Source: Thermohalobaculum sp045106875 (GTDB lineage Bacteria > Pseudomonadota > Alphaproteobacteria > Rhodobacterales > Rhodobacteraceae). Taken from it: 5,895 bases of DNA. The position numbers were made by a program, and so were the translations under genes. Shown here in pieces: positions 1 through 5,895 of this stretch. Position 1 is the stretch's first letter; the number at the start of each line of letters is the position of its first letter. The notes beneath the pieces were generated by a model that searched no databases, was not told the origin of the DNA, and worked only from the letters and a program-made list of their open reading frames with translations. The stretch lies in the NCBI GenBank assembly GCA_045106875.1, contig JBGCFK010000140.1, forward strand, positions 1 through 5,895, in the 5' to 3' direction.

Positions 1-2219
1 TAGGGACGTCTTTCTGACGTGACTTGGGGGACCAGTATTGCGGACTGCTCAGGCGCATAGTGCTCGCGAAACTGGTGCGGCCGTGCTGCGAGCGCCTGTC
101 CTGCCGCATCCTCCATGTCAAATCGTGCATCGCGAGTCGCATTAACCTTATTCGCTATGCCTTCTATGCGCATGGCTTGCTTCAGCTTATCGTCATCAAT
201 CCAGAGGCAATAACGCTCGATGCCTTTGACCACCTCCTGCGAGCCCATAAAGCGGCGGACGAATGGCTCTGCGTCGGGGTCTTCGTCAATCAGGGCATCT
301 CGTTGCTCTCGGTTCATCAAGAGATTGCCGGCATCATAGGGCATGTTTCCGAAGGCCATCGCGGGGAGACCGAACGGGGAAAAACTTCGGCGATTGACTG
401 CCACGTCCGGCATGTTGAGCAGGTAGTTGTTGATGTGTGACGCTGAAGTTGTTGTCTCACCATCGAAGATGAACTTCGCCGCGTTGCTCGCATTGCGGAC
501 GCCAACGACAACGCACATCACTGCAGCGTTGGCTGAGGCGTTGTTGCGCCATTTGAATGTTCGGTGCGCGAAGCCAATTTCCTTCCCTGCCGCCAAGATC
601 AGAGACCAGATCGTCGAGGCGGCGTCACCTTGCGCGATCGAGTTTGTTGCCACCAGCGCAGCCTGCGCATTCCGCCTTTCGATGTAGCGACCGGCTTTGT
701 AGAACCAGCCGACCACATAGTCGAAAGCCTTGTAGTTGACGCCAAGCTCGGCGAACACGGAATCCTTGTCTGCCTTGTGATGCGCTTCTTGCTGCGCCTT
801 CCCCAAGAACGGCGGATTCCCCGCAATGTAGACCTCTTCATCCCCTTCAGGTGGTGGGCAGACCTCCTCCCAATCCACCCGCAGCGCGTTCCGGCACACC
901 ACGTTGCCGCCATCGCGCAGGGGCAGGGCCGGGGCGGCGTGGCCGAAGGTTTCGGCAAAGCGGGCATTGGCCTGATATTCGGCGATGAACAGGGCCAGCT
1001 TGGCGGTCTCGGCGCCGAAGTCGGTGATCTCGATACCATAGAAGCTGGTCAGCTTGATCTCGGAAAACATCTGCATCTGGGCCTTGCCCGTCAGCTCTCC
1101 GATCCGGCGCAGCACCCGCATCTCGCGTTCGCGCAGCTCGCGATAGGCGACCACCAGGAAGTTGCCCGATCCGCAAGCGGGGTCAAAGACACGGATGCGG
1201 CCCAGCCGCTCCAGCACCCGGCCCAGCCCCTTGGCACGGTCCCAGGTCTTCTCGATCTCGGCATCCAGCCCGTCCAGGAAAAGCGGCCCCAGCACCTTCA
1301 GGATGTTCGGCAGGCTGGTATAGTGCATACCCAGCTCGGCACGCTTCTCGGGGTCGGCCACCGACTGGATCATCGAGCCGAAGATGTCGGGGTTGATCAG
1401 CTTCCAGTTCAGCCCGCACGCATCCTGCAGATAGCGATAGGCGGTGCGGTCGAACACGGGGCACTCTATGGTCCCGGCAAACAGCCCGCCGTTCACATAA
1501 GGCAGCTCGGTCGTCCATTGCGGAAGATTGCCACGCGCATCTTTGGGCGTTGCCATCGCCGCGAAGGCCTGGCGGATTGCCACATGCGCCTCGACCCCGT
1601 CATTGCCTGCGTGGTCGAAGATCAGCCGCGAGAAGAGGTCGTCCGAGAAGATGCCCACATCCTCGGCGAACATGCAGAAGATCAACCGGGTCATCAGCTG
1701 GTTCAGGTCGTGACGGCGTTCTGGCGCCTTCCAGTCGGGATTCTTCTTCAGCAGGGCGTCATAGAGCTTGGCCAGTTTGCCCGAGGCCTTGATGTCGACC
1801 TCGTTCTCCTCCGCCGCTTTGTAGCGCGACATCCCTGCGGCGGGCAGGAAGAAGCCGAAGTGTTGGTGGAACTCGTTGAACTTGCAGTGCAGCGTGTCGC
1901 CCGAGGCGAGGTGCTCGGCGGAGAGATCCTCGCCATCGGTGGCCAACAGGATCGCGGGTTTGTGCTTCTCGGTCTTCTTGTCGGACCGGGCCATCTTCAG
2001 TCCAGTCTCGACGCCGCCCGGTTCGGTGGGAAGGATGTAGAACTTCTTGTTCATCAGCACGCCGGGCAGCTTGGCCTTGTTCAGCGTGCCGCGCAGCCGG
2101 GACACGGTCGCCTGCGCGTTCCCTGTGGCTTGGGCAAAGGCATATGGGAACTCTGCCGCATCATACGGCGCGGTTGCGATGTCCTCCAGGGCGTCAGCGA
2201 TCTCGGTGGGGTTCATCAT
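1..2219 (-). CDS. MmeI-family class I SAM-dependent adenine-N6 DNA methyltransferase, 3' end cut by window edge
   Basis: It transfers a methyl group from S-adenosylmethionine to adenine in a specific DNA sequence, acting in the cytoplasm. The open frame gives 739 codons with no stop before the left edge. Seen: a helical spacer with HDLNQLMTRLIFCMFAEDVG from about residue 170; motif X-like GMHYTS at 297-302; SAM-binding motif I DPACGSGNF at 346-354; catalytic motif IV NPPF at 468-471; and FVRRFMGSQE...GIERYCLW at about 653-673, which opens the target-recognition region of MmeI-like enzymes. Relatives usually exceed 900 residues, so roughly the last fifth is missing. MmeI carries a D...ExK nuclease near its N-terminus; here residues 1-155 show no such motif, so I infer methylation only. 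The start at 2219 is followed at once by a second ATG; there is no clear Shine-Dalgarno, no upstream in-frame ATG, and the stop of a small upstream ORF overlaps it (ATGA), suggesting translational coupling. It may be a solitary methylase or part of a multigene restriction/defence system. Confidence 0.93.
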   Translation of the reverse strand, partial: MMNPTEIADALEDIATAPYDAAEFPYAFAQATGNAQATVSRLRGTLNKAKLPGVLMNKKFYILPTEPGGVETGLKMARSDKKTEKHKPAILLATDGEDLSAEHLASGDTLHCKFNEFHQHFGFFLPAAGMSRYKAAEENEVDIKASGKLAKLYDALLKKNPDWKAPERRHDLNQLMTRLIFCMFAEDVGIFSDDLFSRLIFDHAGNDGVEAHVAIRQAFAAMATPKDARGNLPQWTTELPYVNGGLFAGTIECPVFDRTAYRYLQDACGLNWKLINPDIFGSMIQSVADPEKRAELGMHYTSLPNILKVLGPLFLDGLDAEIEKTWDRAKGLGRVLERLGRIRVFDPACGSGNFLVVAYRELREREMRVLRRIGELTGKAQMQMFSEIKLTSFYGIEITDFGAETAKLALFIAEYQANARFAETFGHAAPALPLRDGGNVVCRNALRVDWEEVCPPPEGDEEVYIAGNPPFLGKAQQEAHHKADKDSVFAELGVNYKAFDYVVGWFYKAGRYIERRNAQAALVATNSIAQGDAASTIWSLILAAGKEIGFAHRTFKWRNNASANAAVMCVVVGVRNASNAAKFIFDGETTTSASHINNYLLNMPDVAVNRRSFSPFGLPAMAFGNMPYDAGNLLMNREQRDALIDEDPDAEPFVRRFMGSQEVVKGIERYCLWIDDDKLKQAMRIEGIANKVNATRDARFDMEDAAGQALAARPHQFREHYAPEQSAILVPQVTSERRP

Positions 2220-2347
2220 GACTCGCGGTACTTGTACGGTGGGCGCGTTGGAAGTGCACGCACGATTGGTTTGCTCCGTTGAACGGCGATTGCGCTGGGG
2301 AGGCGTGCGGCCCGGGCGATGCCCAGAAACTTGGGTGTGGTAGTCAT
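2216..2347 (-). CDS. Small basic 43-residue leader-type ORF, translationally coupled to the methyltransferase
   Basis: No family recognised. The peptide starts MTTTPKFLGIARAARL and ends PPYKYRES. It has nine Lys/Arg and a single acidic residue, with no membrane segment or cysteine. An all-G stretch at 2353-2358 lies five bases before the ATG and could serve as a ribosome site. The TGA stop (2218-2216) overlaps the ATG of the methyltransferase (2219-2217) in an ATGA arrangement, and that downstream gene has no good ribosome site of its own, which supports translation of this frame. The same frame stays open upstream to an ATG at 2446, giving a 76-residue version whose start follows AAGG after about five bases. 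Which start is used cannot be decided here. It could be a regulatory leader, a small DNA-binding partner, or a chance frame. Confidence 0.42.
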   Translation of the reverse strand: MTTTPKFLGIARAARLPSAIAVQRSKPIVRALPTRPPYKYRES

Positions 2348-2352
2348 TAATT

Positions 2353-2358
2353 CCCCCC
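2353..2358 (-). promoter_or_regulatory. Candidate ribosome binding site of the small leader ORF
   Basis: On the minus strand six G residues lie five bases upstream of the ATG at 2347. This is not the canonical GGAGG but is purine-rich and at suitable spacing. It is the argument for the 43-residue start over the 76-residue start. Confidence 0.35.
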
Positions 2359-2369
2359 AGAAACGAAAT

Positions 2370-2382
2370 ACGTACGTTAACG
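2370..2382. promoter_or_regulatory. Overlapping palindromes, operator-like, upstream of the leader ORF and methyltransferase
   Basis: Two perfect 8-bp palindromes, ACGTACGT (2370-2377) and CGTTAACG (2375-2382), share three bases. They sit in an AT-rich patch 23-35 bases before the leader ATG at 2347; the row 2341-2400 is about 35% GC by hand count. Just upstream on the minus strand is TACAAT (2391-2386), which resembles a -10 element, but I could not find a matching -35 at 16-18 bases. A repressor or autoregulatory site is plausible but unproven. Confidence 0.3.
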
Positions 2383-2448
2383 ATATTGTAGAAGTTATTG
2401 CAGTTGCAAGCAGATCGGCGCCGAAACTGTCGCTGCAGGGCGCCATGC

Positions 2449-2477
2449 GTACCTTGCAACGAAGTCGCTCAAGGTAC
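2449..2477 (-). promoter_or_regulatory. Perfect 8-bp hairpin covering a potential ribosome site
   Basis: GTACCTTG and CAAGGTAC form a perfect 8-bp stem with a 13-base loop. Read on the minus strand, the 3' arm contains AAGG about five bases before the ATG at 2446, the upstream start of the leader frame. If transcribed, the hairpin would hide that ribosome site. No T-run follows it, so it is not an intrinsic terminator. It may instead be a protein-binding dyad in DNA. Confidence 0.35.
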
Positions 2478-2554
2478 TCTGGAGAGGGACCGCAAGCCGA
2501 GGGGTTCGCGGAGCCACGGTGGTCAAGAGAATTTCGGCAAGTTCAACACTTTCT

Positions 2555-2621
2555 CCATGTTTTTTATTTTTAAGCCCATGTTTTTGCGGGGTTTCATTTG
2601 CGTGCGGATGAGATGTTTTTT
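2555..2621. repeat. Short T-rich direct repeats (CCATGTTTTT twice, ATGTTTTTTT once)
   Basis: CCATGTTTTT occurs at 2555-2564 and again at 2576-2585, 21 bases apart start to start. A third related copy, ATG followed by seven T, begins at 2613. On the minus strand, which is the sense of the neighbouring genes, these are A-tracts ending in CATGG or CATCT. They could be a bent-DNA or protein-binding region, or an upstream promoter element for the methyltransferase operon. Low-complexity coincidence is possible. Confidence 0.35.
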
Positions 2622-2889
2622 TCAGGCCCAGAAGCCAATGTCTGAAACTCCATTGGCCGCATTAAGTCGCTGAATCTTCGAACAGAATCCTATGTGGCAA
2701 TAGAAACCAATCAATCTCCCTAGGAGACAGAGAAGCTGTTTTTCGCAGAGGCTTATCAAAGGGATTCAGCGCGGTGCGCTGGTAAGAGAATATCATAGGC
2801 CCAGATCGCCACTTTGGCTTTCCCCATGCAAAACAACCGGTTACCGCGGCCATGGCACGGCTCTAATTGGTCGCGCTGCTGCCCGAAAG

Positions 2890-2919
2890 ATGACCCCGGC
2901 GCGCAAGCACCGGGGTCAT
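2890..2919 (-). terminator. Probable terminator after the primase-helicase gene
   Basis: A perfect 10-bp inverted repeat, ATGACCCCGG (2890-2899) and CCGGGGTCAT (2910-2919), lies 25 bases past the vapE stop. The ten-base loop can pair two further G-C pairs around a four-base turn, after one mismatch. Only a short CTTTC follows on the minus strand, so it is a weak-U-tract terminator at best. Its position at the end of the operon favours a terminator or 3'-end stabilising stem. Confidence 0.6.
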
Positions 2920-2944
2920 GAGAGCGTCATCGTTCTGGGGGCGG

Positions 2945-5554
2945 TCAGCTGACCATCCGGTAACCCCGTTCCAGCTCCTGTGGCGTGGCATCGTCTCGCA
3001 CATACTCGATAGCCCGACCATGGCCGGGGAATCTGACCCGCCGCCCGGTCCGGCGCCAGCCCTCGACATGCTGCATCACCTTCCCGGATTGAATCTGCAG
3101 CGCGCGAGATTTGGCGATGTCGCCCCGGCCGAGCCCGGTGCCCAGGCAATACGCCTCCCGCGCACAGGTACGCACAGTAATCGCCTTGGGGGCGTCATCA
3201 TCCGTGAAGCCGCTCCCGGCTGTCTCGGGGTCAAGGAAGTCCGAGAGATCCCGCGGATCGTCGAGTGCAGCCTCCATTGCCGCGGCGATGGCGACGTCGG
3301 GGTCATCGTGCAGCGCCAAGGCCTGCCGGCGCTCAGCTTCCGCCAGCGCCGTTCCTCGTAGATAGAGAGGCAAAGCTCTGATATCATAAACCGTGCCCAT
3401 CACCTGGTAGAGGTAATATGCTTCGGCCCATAGCTGGTCCCTCACCGTAGCAAGTCCGTCGGTGTCGATTAAGTCAACGCCGACCTCCAACGGCCAAAAC
3501 CTTCTGTTCCCGGACTGATCGTGCAGGTAGACGCCATCATTGTCGGTGCCGATGAACACACACTGCCGGTGGAAGGTGCTCATCCTGGCGTCATAGCTCA
3601 GCCTCACCCGGTCCACGGTACGGGATGTGAACGCCTTTACTGCGTTGACCTCTCCCTTTCGCAAGTTCGTAAGCTCAGGCAACTCAAGGCATTGCAAGCC
3701 GAGCATCTGCTCGATTGCATCCTTTGAGGTAGTCATCTCGGCGGTCAACTCACCAGCCCATTCTCCGAAGAGCGCCTTAACAAAGGTCGATTTTCGCACG
3801 CCCTGGGCACCAGAGATGATCGGGATGAAGTCGAACTTGTGGCCTGGGCAATAGATGCGCGCGACCGCGGCGAGCAGGAACATGCGTGCCGTCTCCCGTG
3901 CATAGGGAGTATCCGGCATCCCCAACCAGTCGATCCAAAGTGTCTCTACACGGGGCACACCATCCCAGATTAACGCCTCGTAGTAGCCTTTGATCGGGTG
4001 AAACCGGTTCAGCTCCGCTGACAGCCGGATGGCCTGCCGCACGTCTCGGTCGCTGATGGGAAAACCCCAGCCTGGCTTGCCATCACCGGCCGGCGCCTCC
4101 AGGATTGCGCGGATCGAGTAGTCGTGAAGATCCTGCCAGGGCTCACCGTTCACAGCGTCTCTGACGGTGATTTCCTTGACGGTGGCGATGCCCGACTTGA
4201 GCGAAGCCTTGGCGGTCACCCGGTTGGTGAACTCGTTCATTGCCACAACTTCACGGGTCCGCGGGTCGTTTGCGATGATCACCGTGGCGTTATGCAGGGT
4301 CGGGCGGAGCTTGCCGTTTGTATCATAGTCAAGGTCGACGTCCCGCCAGCCATCGCGCGTGAGGCGTCGTCGGCTGCTAGAAGCGTCTGGATCGGAATCC
4401 CCCAGAGGCTCTTCTCCCGCTTCGTCGTCATCTTCGCAGTCCGGAAGATCATCGAACATTGCGGCATAGTCGTAGCGCGCGGTGGCGAGCTCCTCGGTTA
4501 CCTCCGGCAGCGACTTCGCGAACTTCTGCATCTCCTTGAAGCTCGGTAGATCGCCGGGCGCGGCGCCCTCCTTCGACTTCACGTCAAGGTCCTCGAACTT
4601 GTGAACCCGCACCAGATCGAACGCATTGACCAGGCGTTCCCCCGCGGGGTCGCTGGCATGGTGGCTGAAGAGGAACTTGCCGCCCTCGTACTCGACGGCA
4701 CCGCTGGTGCCGCTCCCGTCGAGATAGCTCCAACGGGTCTGTCCACCTGCGTCGTCGCCTGGCACATAGACCTCAGGCAGGAAACGTTCGATCGCCTCTG
4801 TGATGCTGAAGGCCCGATTGAAGGCACCGATCGCACCGGGTTTGCTATGCGGATCTTCCACTTTCAGGCCTCGAGCTCTGGGTGTAGCCCGGCTGGCGCA
4901 GTGCGGCAGCTGAGAGAAGTCCTGCCAGTCGCCATGCCAGCCTTCCAGAACCTCGTCCGGGTCCAACAGGTCGCCGTGGTTGTGGATCAAGACATAGTCG
5001 CTGTCCGCACTGAGCGTCGGGTTGAACATCAACTGCGAGGACTCGAAGCTTTTGGGATCGAAGGCCTCCAGGCTTGGGTCCAGCTTTCCAGCCAGAATGC
5101 GCCCGACCGGTTCGTACAGTTCGACGCACAAAGTCGAGGAAGCTGGCCTCTCGATCCGTATTCTCGGCTCCTCGGTCGTGTGACGCCGGGTGCTGTATGC
5201 AACGAACTCGTGGGCGCAAAGAGGCGACGTCCCGTCCTGCAGACTTTCCAGCATCTCGGGCGTGGCGGCGTCCACATCGAAGGTGAGAAGATCGCGCCTC
5301 GTAACGTTCATCCGTTTACGCCAATTGTTGGCCACCGGTCCGCCAACAATCCAGCCTGCCGCGCCCTTGAGCTCGGTTTGCTGATCTTTCGGGAGTCTTA
5401 GGAACTGTACCAGTGTTTCGTCCCCGCGTGGTGGGTTCGATAACTCTTCGACGCGCTTCGCCCACTTGATCGCTTTCGTCTGGCATTTGGTGAGTGACTT
5501 GGAGGTGCCCCGCGCGATGTGAAGCGTTGGGTTCTCTGCCTGTACATAGGTCAT
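2945..5554 (-). CDS. VapE / D5-like primase-helicase of a mobile element (869 residues)
   Basis: It likely starts replication of the element by priming and unwinding DNA. Seen: FDVD at residues 92-95 and YSTRRHT...EPRIRI at 120-134, resembling the N-terminal archaeo-eukaryotic-type primase domain of phage primases; a conserved middle section around GAIGAFNRAFSITEAIERFL (240-259) and FSHHASDP (296-303); an acidic linker near 368-390; then a superfamily 3-like VapE ATPase from about 500 to 740. That ATPase has Walker A GAQGVRKST (582-590), Walker B-like LELPEL (623-628), sensor-like GTDN (669-672) and SGNRRFWPL (681-689). The tail (about 790-855) is basic and may be a winged helix. I start at 5554, not at the upstream in-frame ATG 5611, because GGAAGG sits seven bases before it and the longer form would overlap alpA. 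It lies 19 bases after alpA, apparently in one operon. The family is known from staphylococcal islands, satellites and prophages; the primase active site is inferred only from motifs. Confidence 0.94.
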   Translation of the reverse strand: MTYVQAENPTLHIARGTSKSLTKCQTKAIKWAKRVEELSNPPRGDETLVQFLRLPKDQQTELKGAAGWIVGGPVANNWRKRMNVTRRDLLTFDVDAATPEMLESLQDGTSPLCAHEFVAYSTRRHTTEEPRIRIERPASSTLCVELYEPVGRILAGKLDPSLEAFDPKSFESSQLMFNPTLSADSDYVLIHNHGDLLDPDEVLEGWHGDWQDFSQLPHCASRATPRARGLKVEDPHSKPGAIGAFNRAFSITEAIERFLPEVYVPGDDAGGQTRWSYLDGSGTSGAVEYEGGKFLFSHHASDPAGERLVNAFDLVRVHKFEDLDVKSKEGAAPGDLPSFKEMQKFAKSLPEVTEELATARYDYAAMFDDLPDCEDDDEAGEEPLGDSDPDASSSRRRLTRDGWRDVDLDYDTNGKLRPTLHNATVIIANDPRTREVVAMNEFTNRVTAKASLKSGIATVKEITVRDAVNGEPWQDLHDYSIRAILEAPAGDGKPGWGFPISDRDVRQAIRLSAELNRFHPIKGYYEALIWDGVPRVETLWIDWLGMPDTPYARETARMFLLAAVARIYCPGHKFDFIPIISGAQGVRKSTFVKALFGEWAGELTAEMTTSKDAIEQMLGLQCLELPELTNLRKGEVNAVKAFTSRTVDRVRLSYDARMSTFHRQCVFIGTDNDGVYLHDQSGNRRFWPLEVGVDLIDTDGLATVRDQLWAEAYYLYQVMGTVYDIRALPLYLRGTALAEAERRQALALHDDPDVAIAAAMEAALDDPRDLSDFLDPETAGSGFTDDDAPKAITVRTCAREAYCLGTGLGRGDIAKSRALQIQSGKVMQHVEGWRRTGRRVRFPGHGRAIEYVRDDATPQELERGYRMVS

Positions 5555-5561
5555 TGGGTGT

Positions 5562-5567
5562 CCTTCC
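5562..5567 (-). promoter_or_regulatory. Shine-Dalgarno site setting the primase-helicase start
   Basis: GGAAGG on the minus strand lies seven bases before the ATG at 5554, inside the short alpA-vapE gap. It is the reason to prefer 5554 over the ATG at 5611, which lies inside alpA. Confidence 0.8.
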
Positions 5568-5573
5568 CGGATT

Positions 5574-5819
5574 CTAGTTCTTGATCGATGCGCCCAGGGC
5601 GCTGGCGGCACGATCCTCGATGAAGCAGTCGAGCCATGCTTCGGGCAGGCCCGAAGCCCGTCGGCCGAGCTTGATGAACGGCGGAAACGTGCCCTCCGAT
5701 ATCATCGCGTAGATCTGCGACCGACTGATGCCGATGCGTTCGACAACCTCCGCAGGACGAAGCAAGCGTCCTTTCGGTTCGGCTTGGCGCCAAGATTGAG
5801 TAGAGTTTGAGACAGACAT
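5574..5819 (-). CDS. alpA: AlpA-family MerR-like transcriptional regulator / excisionase-like protein
   Basis: This is a small DNA-binding protein of 81 residues. Residues 19-55 (LLRPAEVVERIGISRSQIY followed by AMISEGTFPPFIKLGRR) show the AlpA pattern: a MerR-like helix-turn-helix with the SRSQIY recognition helix, then a short wing. In the family, AlpA of P4-like elements activates the integrase gene or aids excision; that role here is inferred. The usual Trp after the wing (G-W-x-E) is Leu here (GLPEAW). It is the first gene of the unit in this window, 19 bases before the primase-helicase. Its ribosome site is weak: GAAGG occurs but about 12 bases before the ATG. No integrase is inside the window; it would be expected outside, probably beyond the right edge. 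Confidence 0.92.
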   Translation of the reverse strand: MSVSNSTQSWRQAEPKGRLLRPAEVVERIGISRSQIYAMISEGTFPPFIKLGRRASGLPEAWLDCFIEDRAASALGASIKN

Positions 5820-5895
5820 GGTCGTCTGGGCCCTTCTTTCAGAGTTTCAAGACAGCGCGGCACGCTGCCGGACCCAAAAACTCCGAATCTTTGGG
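5820..5895. promoter_or_regulatory. Upstream region of alpA with small dyads
   Basis: This stretch has no gene. It holds two overlapping 5-bp dyads, CAGCG-CGGCA-CGCTG (5853-5867) and CGGCA-CGC-TGCCG (5858-5870), 33-51 bases before the alpA start. CCCAAA and TTTGGG (5873-5878 and 5890-5895) are separated by 11 bases at the very edge. TTGAAA on the minus strand (5850-5845) resembles a -35 box, but no -10 follows at normal spacing. These may be operator sites for AlpA or a repressor, but are short enough to be chance. Confidence 0.3.

Larger units (their letters stand above)
2220..2889. other. Intergenic region between the primase-helicase and methyltransferase modules
   Basis: This 670-base stretch holds no convincing conserved gene apart from the small leader frame at its left end. 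It contains the overlapping palindromes, the 8-bp hairpin and T-rich direct repeats, annotated separately. The part 2683-2862 shows little: a 5-bp dyad TCTCC-CTA-GGAGA (2715-2727), the palindrome AACCGGTT near 2834, and a 63-codon minus-strand frame (2853-2662) without a clear ribosome site. GC content is lower and more uneven than in the flanking genes, as expected for a promoter or module-junction region. No tRNA cloverleaf was found. Confidence 0.7.

Noticed and set aside
564..2282. Plus-strand open frame of 572 codons
   Set aside because: It is antisense to the methyltransferase, whose minus-strand frame carries clear conserved motifs. The plus frame shows low-complexity Gly/His/Gln-rich sequence typical of the reverse of GC-biased codons.
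2478..2550. Possible structured RNA or tRNA-like segment around GGTTCGCGGAGCC
   Set aside because: Only 4-bp stems can be drawn; there is no acceptor stem, anticodon arm or T-arm consensus.
2398..2673. Plus-strand 91-codon frame rich in Phe in its second half
   Set aside because: The Phe codons come from the T-tracts; there is no ribosome site or domain, and it runs opposite to all supported genes.
2662..2853. Minus-strand 63-codon frame (MAAVTGCFAWGKPK...)
   Set aside because: No clear ribosome site, no recognised domain and isolated position. It could be a gene remnant but I cannot support it.
2863..3069. Minus-strand 68-codon frame running past the primase-helicase stop
   Set aside because: It overlaps the end of the primase-helicase in another frame and crosses the terminator hairpin; it has no ribosome site or known domain.
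4601..5401. Plus-strand open frame of 266 codons
   Set aside because: It is antisense to the N-terminal part of the primase-helicase and has no recognisable domain.
5555..5611. Longer start of the primase-helicase at 5611
   Set aside because: It would overlap alpA by 38 bases and translate alpA sequence in another frame, whereas the ATG at 5554 has GGAAGG at ideal spacing and begins the family-like N-terminus.
1..5895. CRISPR array, insertion sequence or long repeats
   Set aside because: No regularly spaced repeats of 20 bases or more, no transposase motif and no paired terminal inverted repeats were seen on reading through.

Overview
The window reads like a piece of an integrated mobile element (phage satellite, prophage or genomic island) in a GC-rich alphaproteobacterium. 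A Rhodobacterales-type host is my inference from codon use and from the look of the proteins; no rRNA or tRNA anchors it. Every gene I can support lies on the minus strand, so transcription runs from right to left.

Right part (about 5895 to 2945): a 76-base upstream stretch with small dyads leads into an AlpA-family MerR-like DNA-binding protein (5819-5574). After a 19-base gap comes a large primase-helicase of the VapE / D5-like class (5554-2945), with its own strong Shine-Dalgarno. This alpA-vapE pair is a common replication/excision control module of satellites and integrative islands. A perfect 10-bp inverted repeat (2890-2919) just after the vapE stop probably ends this operon.

Middle (2889-2220): about 670 bases, AT-rich in places, without a convincing conserved gene. 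It holds T-rich direct repeats (2555-2620), a perfect 8-bp hairpin (2449-2477), overlapping palindromes (2370-2382) and a small basic ORF of 43 codons (2347-2216, or 76 codons from 2446). That ORF's stop overlaps the next gene's start as ATGA.

Left part (2219 to the edge): the first 739 codons of an MmeI-family adenine-N6 DNA methyltransferase with motif X-like, motif I (DPACGSGNF), motif IV (NPPF) and the start of the target-recognition region. It runs off the window. Its N-terminal region lacks the D...ExK nuclease residues of MmeI itself, so it looks like a methylation-only member whose effector, if any, would be encoded beyond the left edge.

Together the genes suggest a mobile-element replication module followed by a separately expressed modification or defence cargo module. 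The cargo's start region (small coupled ORF, hairpin over a ribosome site, operator-like palindromes) is the least explained and most interesting part. No CRISPR array, insertion sequence, rRNA or tRNA was seen.
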